From Bacteroidia bacterium (GTDB lineage: Bacteria > Bacteroidota > Bacteroidia > J057): a stretch of 64,000 nucleotides of DNA. A program made the position numbers and the translations under genes. The notes under the pieces are model-generated. The model was not told the origin of the DNA. It ran no database searches and saw nothing but the letters and a program-made list of their open reading frames with translations. The DNA is taken from positions 186,001 through 250,000 of the forward strand of contig JAWPMV010000003.1 of the NCBI GenBank assembly GCA_033391075.1, in the 5' to 3' direction. Positions 1 to 8,067 of the stretch are shown piece by piece (position 1 is the stretch's first letter; each line of letters starts with the position of its first letter).

Positions 1-116
1 TTCCTTGTCCAAAGCATAAGACTGGAAGTAGGCAAAGACTCAGGGCGAAGGAGAGTGTTTTTTTGTGCTTCATTTTGTTTTGGCTAACAGTCTTGAGATT
101 GAGGAGGTCTTTCCTA
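1..116. other. Window edge, no gene recognised
   Basis: This short stretch lies beyond the stop of the minus-strand hydrolase at the left edge. I see no convincing start, coding frame or terminator hairpin in it. Confidence 0.5.
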
Positions 117-1286
117 TTAGAAGTAAGTAGGATAGAGTTCCATATAAGTGGATACCTCGACTTTGAACAAACGTTTCAGCAGGGGAGGAGGGCCGAACTT
201 TCCGACAGCATTATTGGAGAAACCATAGCCTTCTTTGGGAACCCCGATGAAGTTGCGGTCAAATTCTCCATTCTCATTTTCGTCATGAAACCAGCTAAAG
301 GTGTAAGTTCCTTTTTCTATGTTTAGAAATTGGAGCTTTGCGCTGCGATTTTCAATCTTGGTACTGATCCTTTGTACAAGTTCTTCTTCGGGACTTTTCA
401 ATTCCACTACTACCTGTCCCTTGCTATTTCTCAGCTTTTGGATAGAAATATCGATTTGCAATCCATTGGCTGAATCATCCGCCAATAAGTCCGCAACTTT
501 CTGAAGGAAGGTTTCCGGATCATGTTGAGAGGCCTGGAGATGTTCCCCCTCATATTCCCAGAAAGTTTTGGGATCTCTAGCCAGTAGATAGATTTGTTCT
601 GATTGTTCAAAAGGAACCGCCTGATCTGCTCGGCTTGCAATAATAAGTTTGGGCAGCTTTTCTATTTGCTCAATGCTTTTAATCGCAGAGTAGGGGGAAC
701 TTAGGTATTGACGGATGATGGCTTTTTGTTCTTCCGGAGCATGGGCCAAAGCAATGTCTGTAAAAGAACGCATGGGACCATCCAGAATCAGGCCCTGAAT
801 CTTTTCAGGATTTCGAGCAGCTAAAGTAGTTGCGACTTGCGATCCCAGAGAAGCACCATAAATCAGAAGCGGCTGATCTTTTACTTCCCTTTTTAGAATG
901 AGTTCATCCAATACTTTCTGTGCATCCGCAAGATTGGCCTTGTGCGTAGGGCTCCCACTGGATTTGCCATAACCCCTGGGTTCGAAGACGAACACTTGAT
1001 AAGCATCTTTCAGCAAAGGTCGGATCATATCTGTATAGGTAGAGGCATTCCCTCCGCCTCCCAGAAAAAAGAGAACCGAAGCTTTGGCTTTTTCTTTTGG
1101 AAGTAAATGCAGTACATGAATCTCTTCCTCATCTATCCTAAAGAAGATGTCCTGATGCTTCAGATCGGCATCCAGTTTATAATCTTTGGAGGGGGAATAA
1201 AACTTATCGTCAAATTGCCCTTTTGCTGTCAGGGGAAGGAGAAAAAAACTCCCTATATATATAAAGGTGTAAAGGAGGTATTTCAT
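117..1286 (-). CDS. Exported alpha/beta hydrolase with C-terminal DUF2141 domain
   Basis: A predicted secreted serine hydrolase of unknown substrate. The start at 1286 is preferred over an in-frame ATG at 1340 because it opens directly into a signal peptide (MKYLLYTFIYIGSFFLLPL, cleavage near AKG). Residues about 65-265 form an alpha/beta hydrolase core: a glycine-rich oxyanion loop (LGGGGN, about 75-80), the nucleophile elbow GASLG with Ser146, a likely acid Asp221 (SRADQAVP) and His249 (EGEHLQ). The last ~120 residues look like a DUF2141 beta-sandwich, with the hallmark string HDENENGEFD followed by IGVPKEGYGFSNN and a KFGPP tail. DUF2141 is normally a free-standing exported protein, so this is a fusion. 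It is the last gene of a minus-strand pair with the LytTR regulator at 1392-2261. Hydrolase fold is confident; substrate is unknown. Confidence 0.8.
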   Translation of the reverse strand: MKYLLYTFIYIGSFFLLPLTAKGQFDDKFYSPSKDYKLDADLKHQDIFFRIDEEEIHVLHLLPKEKAKASVLFFLGGGGNASTYTDMIRPLLKDAYQVFVFEPRGYGKSSGSPTHKANLADAQKVLDELILKREVKDQPLLIYGASLGSQVATTLAARNPEKIQGLILDGPMRSFTDIALAHAPEEQKAIIRQYLSSPYSAIKSIEQIEKLPKLIIASRADQAVPFEQSEQIYLLARDPKTFWEYEGEHLQASQHDPETFLQKVADLLADDSANGLQIDISIQKLRNSKGQVVVELKSPEEELVQRISTKIENRSAKLQFLNIEKGTYTFSWFHDENENGEFDRNFIGVPKEGYGFSNNAVGKFGPPPLLKRLFKVEVSTYMELYPTYF

Positions 1287-1391
1287 AAGTCTTTCTATTT
1301 CTTTTTTCTCGAAATAGATGAAGCTTATGATTTGCCCCAAAGTTCTGGGACGAAATGCTGCGATCTGGGATATTTATTATCATTTAATGAG

Positions 1392-2261
1392 TCAAAGCTT
1401 TTCCCTCAGCCAATCCTTTACCTGATTTAGATGTCTTCGAGAAAGCGGGACTTCTTCTTTGATGTCGGAAAAATGAAGCTTATATGCATGGCCTGCTTTC
1501 TGAATCTTGCCGACCTGATTCAGATTGACTAAAAAGGCTCGGTGAACTTTAGCTAAAGCATTGAATTCAGCCAATTGTTTTTCAACATTTTTCAGGGTGT
1601 TTCTAAGCTTGAATTTTCGCAGTTTTTCCCCATCAAAAAGACATACCTGGAGATAGTTTTTACTTGACTCTATATATATAAGGTGTAGGGGGTTAAAAGT
1701 CAGCTGTTGTTTGCCGCTTTCTGAATACAAGGAAAGTCGTTTTTCTTCCGCCAATTTCATGACAGATTCTTCTGCTATTTCCCCCTTCGAAAGCTTCTTC
1801 GATTTCAAAACCTTAATGCGAGTCATGAGCAACAAAATGCCAACTGGAATAGAAGCCAGTAAACTGCTGTACAGTAGAAATTCTATCCAGACAGAAATGG
1901 CAAGATTGTCCTGTTCATAGATCCACTGGGATAAAATATAGTTGGCACTTCCCACCGTGGTGACATTCCAGATGAACCAGACCCCATGTTTCCATCTTGT
2001 CCACTTATCCGGATGAAAGAAACTTTTAAATACTCGAGGCAGTAGCTGGACATTGAAAAAGAGGGCCACTATAGTTACTCCTCCATGCAGCATCGTCCAA
2101 TAAGCTTTTTGACTCAGTTGGATAGGTCCAAATCCGAAGGGTTCGAAAAAGAACAAAAAGAAAGTCGTAAAAAGCCCAAAGAAGAGGACGACCTTCCAGC
2201 TTTGAAAAACGATGGGAAATCTTTTACGAAGTTGGAGGCGAGAGAGTTTGAGACTGGACAT
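1392..2261 (-). CDS. Membrane-anchored LytTR-domain transcriptional regulator
   Basis: A one-component regulator of the type common in Bacteroidota: four hydrophobic segments (about residues 20-45, 55-75, 95-115, 120-145) followed by a cytoplasmic LytTR DNA-binding domain at about 190-285. The LytTR hallmarks are visible: IYIESSKNYLQV, LRNTLKNVEKQL, KVHRAFLVNLNQV and LSRRHLNQVKDWL. No receiver domain is present, so any signal must enter through the membrane part or a partner kinase. I chose the ATG at 2261 (MSSLKL) because the longer frame up to 2333 adds a non-hydrophobic, poorly codon-biased extension. The gene is divergent from the Tat protein at 2377, so the 115-bp gap may carry both promoters. 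Confidence 0.8.
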   Translation of the reverse strand: MSSLKLSRLQLRKRFPIVFQSWKVVLFFGLFTTFFLFFFEPFGFGPIQLSQKAYWTMLHGGVTIVALFFNVQLLPRVFKSFFHPDKWTRWKHGVWFIWNVTTVGSANYILSQWIYEQDNLAISVWIEFLLYSSLLASIPVGILLLMTRIKVLKSKKLSKGEIAEESVMKLAEEKRLSLYSESGKQQLTFNPLHLIYIESSKNYLQVCLFDGEKLRKFKLRNTLKNVEKQLAEFNALAKVHRAFLVNLNQVGKIQKAGHAYKLHFSDIKEEVPLSRRHLNQVKDWLREKL

Positions 2262-2376
2262 GCGTGAGTTTTTTGAGATTTCGTATTTGCTTGTACGTGA
2301 GTAGGGTGGGAGAGGATGTAGAGTTCTCTGCAAAAAGATATGTAAATTCTCTTACCAACGGATAAGCCTACTCCCC

Positions 2377-4089
2377 ATGAAAAGAAGAAAATTCATCCAA
2401 TCCGCTACTACAGCCGGAGCTTTTTTGCCGATGATCGGCTCAGTTACTTTCTTATACAAGTCATCAAATGAAGAAGAACTCATCAGCCTATTCCTGGCCG
2501 AAAATGACAAAAGGGTTCGGAATATTCTGGATTTACAGCAAAAAGATAAAGCCCATCCCTTTTATGGAGGCTTCCCGGATAAATACGAAATCTATCATCC
2601 CAGCAGGCCCGCCGCCTATGCGCAGTCTTTGATTTCCGCCTTTGTATCCGAAGCATCCGAATTTTATAGATCGAGAGAAATAAAGGATTGCCTCAAAGTC
2701 GGGATGGAGTTTTTAGTAGAAAGGCAACATGAAGATGGAACCATAGATTTGCTAACCACCAATTTTCATTCTCCTCCCGACACCGCTTTTGCAGTAGAGC
2801 CTCTGAGTTTGGCGCTTCTTATCTTGAAGAAATATTCTCCCGAATACCTGCAAGACTTCCAACAAATTGCAAAAAGCTTCCTGCTTGAAGCCGGGAAAGC
2901 CATGAGCGTTGGCGGAATCCACACCCCCAATCATCGTTGGGTGGTTTGCCGTGCCCTTGCCCGCATCCATAGCCTTTTCCCCAATCAAGAGTACCTGGAT
3001 CGAATTGAAGCATGGTTAGCGGAGGGTATTGACATTGATCCAGATGGTCAGTACACAGAAAAGAGCAGTGTGGTTTATTCGCCCCTGACCAATAATTGCT
3101 TTATCAGCCTCGCAAGGATCTTGAAGAAAACCGAACTATATGAAGTAGTCCGAAAAAATTTACAAATGAGTCAGTATATGATGCATGCGAATGGAGAAGT
3201 TGTAACGGAAGCTTCTACCCGACAGGATAAATTTACAGTGGCTCATATGGGTCGCTATTATTATGCCTATCGCTATATGGCTCTGAAGGATCAGGATGCT
3301 AGCTTTTCCGCCATGGCTCACTCTATTGAAGAGACCGTAGGATTCAAATCTCTGTCCGGGAATCTTCCCTACTTTCTGGAGGACGAAGAGCTGGAAAAAC
3401 CCATGCCCAAAACCGCTACTCTTGACCTTTCTTATGAGAAAAGCTTCCCACACTCTCATATGGTCAGGATCAGAAGGGGGAAGATGGATGCTACAATTCT
3501 GGGAAGGAACAGCAGTTTCTTTACTTTTTTTCATGGATCGGCGGCACTGCAGGCGATTCGTTTTGCGACAGCCTTCTTTGGAAAGGGGCAGTTCAGTAGT
3601 CCTGAATTATCAAAGGAAGGCGAAAGTTATATGCTGAGTCAGGAACTTTGGGGTCCTTATTATCAGCCGCATGAAAAGGAGAATATAGCAGCAGATGGGG
3701 ATTGGCACAAGATGCCTCGAAGTAAAAGAAAACAAAGTGAAGTTCAATATTTGAAAAGTGTGGTCAGGATTTCAGAGCAAGAAGGAAAATGTAAGCTTCA
3801 TTTTTCCATACAGGGGACGGAGCATATACCGCTTGCCATTGAATTGGCTTTCAGGGCAGGAGGCAAACTCAAAGGGGTGGAAGCTGTAGCGGAAGTAGAG
3901 CATGCCTTTTTCCTCAAAGACGGATATGGCAGTTTTCAATCAGGGGAAGAAAGCATTCGCTTTGGACCGGCTATGCACAAACATAAATGGACGCAGCTTA
4001 GAGGCGCCAAAGCGAAATTGAATGGTGATAGTGTGTATTTGACTGCATATACCCCTTTGGAGTTTGAATTGGAGATAGAAGGCAGTTAA
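2377..4089 (+). CDS. Tat-exported protein, possible (alpha/alpha) toroid polysaccharide-active enzyme
   Basis: The protein begins MKRRKFIQSATTAGAF, a twin-arginine signal, so it should be folded before export to the periplasm. Residues about 30-330 are mostly amphipathic helices with repeated aromatic and His-containing turns (GGIHTPNHRWVV at about 190, EKSSVVYSPLTNNC at about 230, EASTRQDKFTVAHMGRYYYAYRYM at about 275-300). Residues 330-570 are rich in beta strands. This helical barrel plus beta-sandwich layout resembles heparinase II/III-like and related polysaccharide lyases, but I cannot pin a family or prove catalytic residues. It stands upstream of the T9SS/GH20 pair and may belong to the same glycan locus. 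An uronyl hydrolase or a non-catalytic homologue is also possible. Confidence 0.5.
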   Translation: MKRRKFIQSATTAGAFLPMIGSVTFLYKSSNEEELISLFLAENDKRVRNILDLQQKDKAHPFYGGFPDKYEIYHPSRPAAYAQSLISAFVSEASEFYRSREIKDCLKVGMEFLVERQHEDGTIDLLTTNFHSPPDTAFAVEPLSLALLILKKYSPEYLQDFQQIAKSFLLEAGKAMSVGGIHTPNHRWVVCRALARIHSLFPNQEYLDRIEAWLAEGIDIDPDGQYTEKSSVVYSPLTNNCFISLARILKKTELYEVVRKNLQMSQYMMHANGEVVTEASTRQDKFTVAHMGRYYYAYRYMALKDQDASFSAMAHSIEETVGFKSLSGNLPYFLEDEELEKPMPKTATLDLSYEKSFPHSHMVRIRRGKMDATILGRNSSFFTFFHGSAALQAIRFATAFFGKGQFSSPELSKEGESYMLSQELWGPYYQPHEKENIAADGDWHKMPRSKRKQSEVQYLKSVVRISEQEGKCKLHFSIQGTEHIPLAIELAFRAGGKLKGVEAVAEVEHAFFLKDGYGSFQSGEESIRFGPAMHKHKWTQLRGAKAKLNGDSVYLTAYTPLEFELEIEGS

Positions 4090-4189
4090 GAGAATCCCTA
4101 TTCCCCTATCCACAATTTTGAGTAAAGATTAGTATTTTAGAATAAGAGAGGAGCTTACATAAAAGTTTGTACAAAACACGCTAGTTGAA

Positions 4190-5566
4190 ATGAAAAAGCT
4201 GATATTTTTCTTTTCTATTTTTATCTATGTATCCGCATCCGGACAAAACCTGATTCCCAATCCAAGCTTTGAGGAGATTGATGCCTGTCAACTGACTTTC
4301 GCCCAATTATTTAAAGCCAGTCCCTGGAATACCCCCAACACCAAAACGCCCGATCTCTTTTATAGCTGTACAGTCAATGCTTGTGAGGTAAATGATAACA
4401 TATGTGTACCCGAAAATTTTGCAGGGAATCAGGAAGCCAGAACAGGTGTAGCCTATGCCGGGTTTTTTGCCGGGGCTGCAGATTCTGTTCGAGAATATGT
4501 GAGCGTTCCTCTTCTTAGTCCTTTAATAGCTGGAGAAGCCTATGTTTTGACATTTTTCATAAGCTTATCTGATGATTCTGGTAGAGCACTGGATCGAATA
4601 GGCGCATATTTCACTTCTTCACTTCCATCAAGAGACAATCAATTAGGTGTCATTCCCCAAATCCTGACCCCCAAAGATTCTTTCATTAGTGAGAAAGAGG
4701 GCTGGTTTATGATTCGAGATACAATGCTTGCGCAAGGAGGAGAAACCAGCATGACAGTTGGGAATTTTTTTGATGAAGATAACACCCACTCTCAATGGGT
4801 GGGTGGGGGTGGCGGAGCCTATTATTATGTGGATGATTTCAAACTGGTTCCCATTGATCAAAACATGTACATAGAAGGGGAAGAAGAAATCTGTGAGGGA
4901 GATAGCACTACTTTGATTGCGAGAAATGAGACGGTACTGGCCTGGGTAGACAGCATGGATCAAAACACGATTTTATCTCGAGAATCTTCTATCACAGTAT
5001 CTCCTGAAAGGAATACAACTTACCTCGCTTTTGGGGCTATATGCTCCACCTTTATTAGGGTAAAGGTGAAAGAGTTTCCAAGCATAGAATTGGGAAATGA
5101 CAGCCTCCTTTGTGAAGGAGAAAAGCTCCTATTGAATGCAGGAGACAAGCCTTATTCCTTTCTCTGGCAAGATGGTTCAATGGATTCAAGTTTTCTGGTG
5201 AGAGATCCCGGAATGTATCAAGTAGCCGCTTCAAATAGTTGTGGGACGATAGAAGACAGGGTAGAAATCGGCTATGAAAACTGCAATTGCCCGGTATTTT
5301 TCCCCTCTGCTTTCACTCCCAATCAGGATGGGTATAATGATTTATTCACAGGAGTTTCGGATTGTCCCTTTGATAGCTATGAGTTAAAGATATTTAATAG
5401 GTGGGGAGGCTTGATCTTTGAATCAAATGACCCTCAGAAAAGCTGGGATGGGAACTTTAGGGGAAAGCCTGTCCAAAGAGGAGTATATGTCTATTATTTA
5501 GCCTATAAATCCAGCAAAAGAAAATTCCCGGAAATTCGATCTGGTAGTCTGAGTGTAATCAGGTAA
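4190..5566 (+). CDS. Secreted protein with gliding-motility-type (T9SS type B) C-terminal domain
   Basis: A signal peptide (MKKLIFFFSIFIYVSASGQ) precedes a beta-rich ectodomain. The first ~210 residues (NLIPNPSFEE at 21-30, then FAGNQEARTGVAYAGFF and YYYVDDFKLVP) match the carbohydrate-binding-like jelly-roll often found ahead of gliding-motility C-terminal domains. About 220-360 contains Ig-like or PKD-like segments. The last ~90 residues are the type B sorting domain: CPVFFPSAFTPNQDGYNDLF, LKIFNRWGGLIFE, SWDGNFRGKPVQRGVYVYYL. This predicts export through the type IX secretion system and attachment or release at the cell surface. The GH20 gene begins 4 bp after its stop, so they are almost certainly co-transcribed. 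Ligand is unknown. Confidence 0.8.
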   Translation: MKKLIFFFSIFIYVSASGQNLIPNPSFEEIDACQLTFAQLFKASPWNTPNTKTPDLFYSCTVNACEVNDNICVPENFAGNQEARTGVAYAGFFAGAADSVREYVSVPLLSPLIAGEAYVLTFFISLSDDSGRALDRIGAYFTSSLPSRDNQLGVIPQILTPKDSFISEKEGWFMIRDTMLAQGGETSMTVGNFFDEDNTHSQWVGGGGGAYYYVDDFKLVPIDQNMYIEGEEEICEGDSTTLIARNETVLAWVDSMDQNTILSRESSITVSPERNTTYLAFGAICSTFIRVKVKEFPSIELGNDSLLCEGEKLLLNAGDKPYSFLWQDGSMDSSFLVRDPGMYQVAASNSCGTIEDRVEIGYENCNCPVFFPSAFTPNQDGYNDLFTGVSDCPFDSYELKIFNRWGGLIFESNDPQKSWDGNFRGKPVQRGVYVYYLAYKSSKRKFPEIRSGSLSVIR

Positions 5567-5570
5567 AATT

Positions 5571-8063
5571 ATGATGCAGAAAAGTTTATGCCTATCAACT
5601 CTATTGCTGCTCTTTGTTCATGCATGGACACAAAGGCTGCCCATTATTCCTCAACCACAATCCCATACCCTGAATGAGGGATATTTTGACCTGGATGCAA
5701 AGCCTGAACTTCAATATAAAGAGTCCAATGGCAAAGTTGCACAGAAGGCTATTTCCTTGTTAAAGGATTGGAATAAGACCAACTACTCTGAATCAAGTCG
5801 ATCCGAAAATATCATCCGACTGGGAATAGCCAGCAAGGAGGACTTGGCATTCAAAGGAAAAGGTGTAGGGCTTGATGAATTCCCGGCCGAGGGATATATC
5901 CTTTCTATTCACCAAGACGAGATTCTGATTCTTGGCAAGTCGGATGCGGGCATGTTATATGGACTTTACAGCTTCTTACAATTGGCTCAGGCTTATTCCG
6001 CAAAAGGAAGAATCCCTTGCATGGAAATTCTGGATTATCCTCTATTTGAGCATCGGGCAGTTATGGATGATATTAGTCGAGGCCCGCTCTCAAATATGGA
6101 TTTCCTGAAAAAACAGATCAGGCGTTTGTCCAGGCTAAAGATCAACTCTTTTAGTTTTTATATAGAGCATGTAGTAAAAACAAAAAAGCATCCCGCATTT
6201 GCTCCGGAAGATGGACTTAGTCCAAAGGAATTTCTGGAGCTTTCAACCTATGCTGAAGCCTATCATGTCAAATTGATCGGCAGCTTCCAATCCCTCGGAC
6301 ACTTCAGAAATATTTTGCGGTCTCCAGATTACAAAGACCTGGGAGCTAGTGATCGAATGTTAAGACCCGCTGATCCCGAAGCTCTGAAGTTTTTGACAGA
6401 AGTATATGGCGAAATGATCCCCTCCTTTTCGAGTGAGTTTTTCAATATAAATGCTGATGAAGCCTGGGATCTTGTTAGAGGCGAATCAAAGGCTTTAGCG
6501 GATAGCATCGGAGCGGGGAGTTTATTTGCCCGGCATGTAAACCCCTTACTTGCTTACGTTCAGCAGCAGAATAAAAAGCCCATGATTTGGGGAGATATGT
6601 TGCTTTCCTATCCTGATATACTTGATAAAATCCCCCGGGAGACGACTATTTTGACCTGGGACTATGCGGCTCGAGATTCCTTCTCAGACTGGATCGATCC
6701 TATCGCTGAAAAGGGCTTTGACTTTTGGGTTTGTCCAGGCGTATTGAATTCCAATTTGATGATGCCCAATTGGGAAGTCACGAGGAAAAACCTAAAAAAC
6801 TTCATCTCAGAAGGCTATAGGAAAGGAGCTCGGGGAGTTATGACTACGGTTTGGGACGATGGAGGCGGCCATTTTTTTAGCAAGGACTGGTATGGAATCG
6901 CTTATGCTGCTGATCAGAGTTGGAAACCTGCTAATTCCCGGCAAGAAGAATTCGATCAAAGATTTGGGGCCGTATACTATCAGGATGAAGAAGCCTTATT
7001 TGCGAAATGTCTGACAGTACTCAATAAACTAAAAGACCTGGCTCCTAGTCAGGAATTATTATATGCTTTCTTAAGCAAGAGGATATTGTCTCCGATAGGG
7101 CAATCTCATCAAATTGCTAGCCCAGGATTCTCCGAACTAGGAAGTCTTCTGGATCAGGCCAAGGATTTATTAACAAAGCTGGAAACAAAGAGGCAGGAGA
7201 ATGGGGATATGCTTTGGTTTGATGATCTCGATTATTGGCAATTTTTTATCCGCCATCTAGGCGCTATTCTGGAGAGCAATCAGGAATTAATAAAGCTGGC
7301 TGAAAAATATCGAGCAGCGCAAAAGCTAAAATCGGAAGGGAATCCGGAGTATCTGCAATCCCTAAGGTCCTGTCATTTCAAAGTTTCAAGTCTGCTTGAT
7401 CATTGGAAGGCATTGAAAATGGACTATCGAAGATTGTGGTTAAAAGAAAACCGCAACTACTGGCTTGAGGAGGCGAGTGCAGTGTTTGATGATAAAATTG
7501 AAGACCTTATTTCCTTAAAAAGTCTCCTGTCCTTTGCTCTGCAAATGCCTCAATCCCAAGGTCTCCCTGATCCTGCTGCTGTTCGATTGGATATCAGTCA
7601 GAGTCCCCATAGTTTTTTCACCTTTTGGTTATTGGCAGATCCGATACCATTTACTGCAGAAAAAGAATTTGAAAAAGACTATTTAGCAGAATTAGGGGGC
7701 GAACTAAAAGCACGTCCCACGCCTTATGACTGGTTAAAATATCAGTCTCCTTATATGGACAAAATTGATTTGAAGGAAATTAATACGAATAATACTCCCT
7801 ATATACAGTATGTATATTGTCAGATCAGCAGCCCTAAAGAAGAGCAGATTTTTGCGGAAGTTAGGTCTGATCTCCCTTTTGATTTTATATTAAATGGCAA
7901 AAAGAGTCTTGGCCAAAAAGATCGCATCCTGCTAGACTTGAAAGCAGGACCTAATCAGCTGATTCTTAAACTAAAGATCCCGCCCAATTCCCAACAATTT
8001 TCTATGCATATTCCTGACAAAGAAGTCAGGAATAAAAAACAAAGATATCGGCTGCTGGAATAA
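5571..8063 (+). CDS. Glycoside hydrolase family 20-type beta-N-acetylhexosaminidase
   Basis: An exported enzyme predicted to cleave terminal beta-linked N-acetylhexosamines. After a signal peptide, residues about 22-155 form the GH20b-like alpha/beta N-domain (PIIPQPQSHTL, then EGYILSIHQDEILILGKSDAGMLYGLYSF). The TIM barrel starts near 160 (HRAVMDDISRGP). The general-acid pair of GH20 is present as Asp296-Glu297 in FNINADEAWD. The helical and beta C-terminus (about 480-830) extends beyond a minimal GH20. The barrel resembles the divergent clade whose opening motif reads DxSRG rather than RGLMLDVAR. The 4-bp spacing to the T9SS protein upstream implies an operon, and convergent gene 8068-10131 lies only 4 bp away. 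With the NagB-like gene at 15999 it hints at an amino-sugar glycan; exact linkage is unknown. Confidence 0.75.
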   Translation: MMQKSLCLSTLLLLFVHAWTQRLPIIPQPQSHTLNEGYFDLDAKPELQYKESNGKVAQKAISLLKDWNKTNYSESSRSENIIRLGIASKEDLAFKGKGVGLDEFPAEGYILSIHQDEILILGKSDAGMLYGLYSFLQLAQAYSAKGRIPCMEILDYPLFEHRAVMDDISRGPLSNMDFLKKQIRRLSRLKINSFSFYIEHVVKTKKHPAFAPEDGLSPKEFLELSTYAEAYHVKLIGSFQSLGHFRNILRSPDYKDLGASDRMLRPADPEALKFLTEVYGEMIPSFSSEFFNINADEAWDLVRGESKALADSIGAGSLFARHVNPLLAYVQQQNKKPMIWGDMLLSYPDILDKIPRETTILTWDYAARDSFSDWIDPIAEKGFDFWVCPGVLNSNLMMPNWEVTRKNLKNFISEGYRKGARGVMTTVWDDGGGHFFSKDWYGIAYAADQSWKPANSRQEEFDQRFGAVYYQDEEALFAKCLTVLNKLKDLAPSQELLYAFLSKRILSPIGQSHQIASPGFSELGSLLDQAKDLLTKLETKRQENGDMLWFDDLDYWQFFIRHLGAILESNQELIKLAEKYRAAQKLKSEGNPEYLQSLRSCHFKVSSLLDHWKALKMDYRRLWLKENRNYWLEEASAVFDDKIEDLISLKSLLSFALQMPQSQGLPDPAAVRLDISQSPHSFFTFWLLADPIPFTAEKEFEKDYLAELGGELKARPTPYDWLKYQSPYMDKIDLKEINTNNTPYIQYVYCQISSPKEEQIFAEVRSDLPFDFILNGKKSLGQKDRILLDLKAGPNQLILKLKIPPNSQQFSMHIPDKEVRNKKQRYRLLE

Positions 8064-8067
8064 GTAA

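Noticed and set aside
63-326. An 87-codon plus-strand frame at the left edge
   Set aside because: It is antisense to the DUF2141 domain and has no supporting feature.
1251-1690. Two similar TATATATATA-AGGTGTA words at about 1255 and 1670
   Set aside because: Both lie inside coding sequence on the opposite strand and are short and AT-rich, so chance is the simplest explanation.
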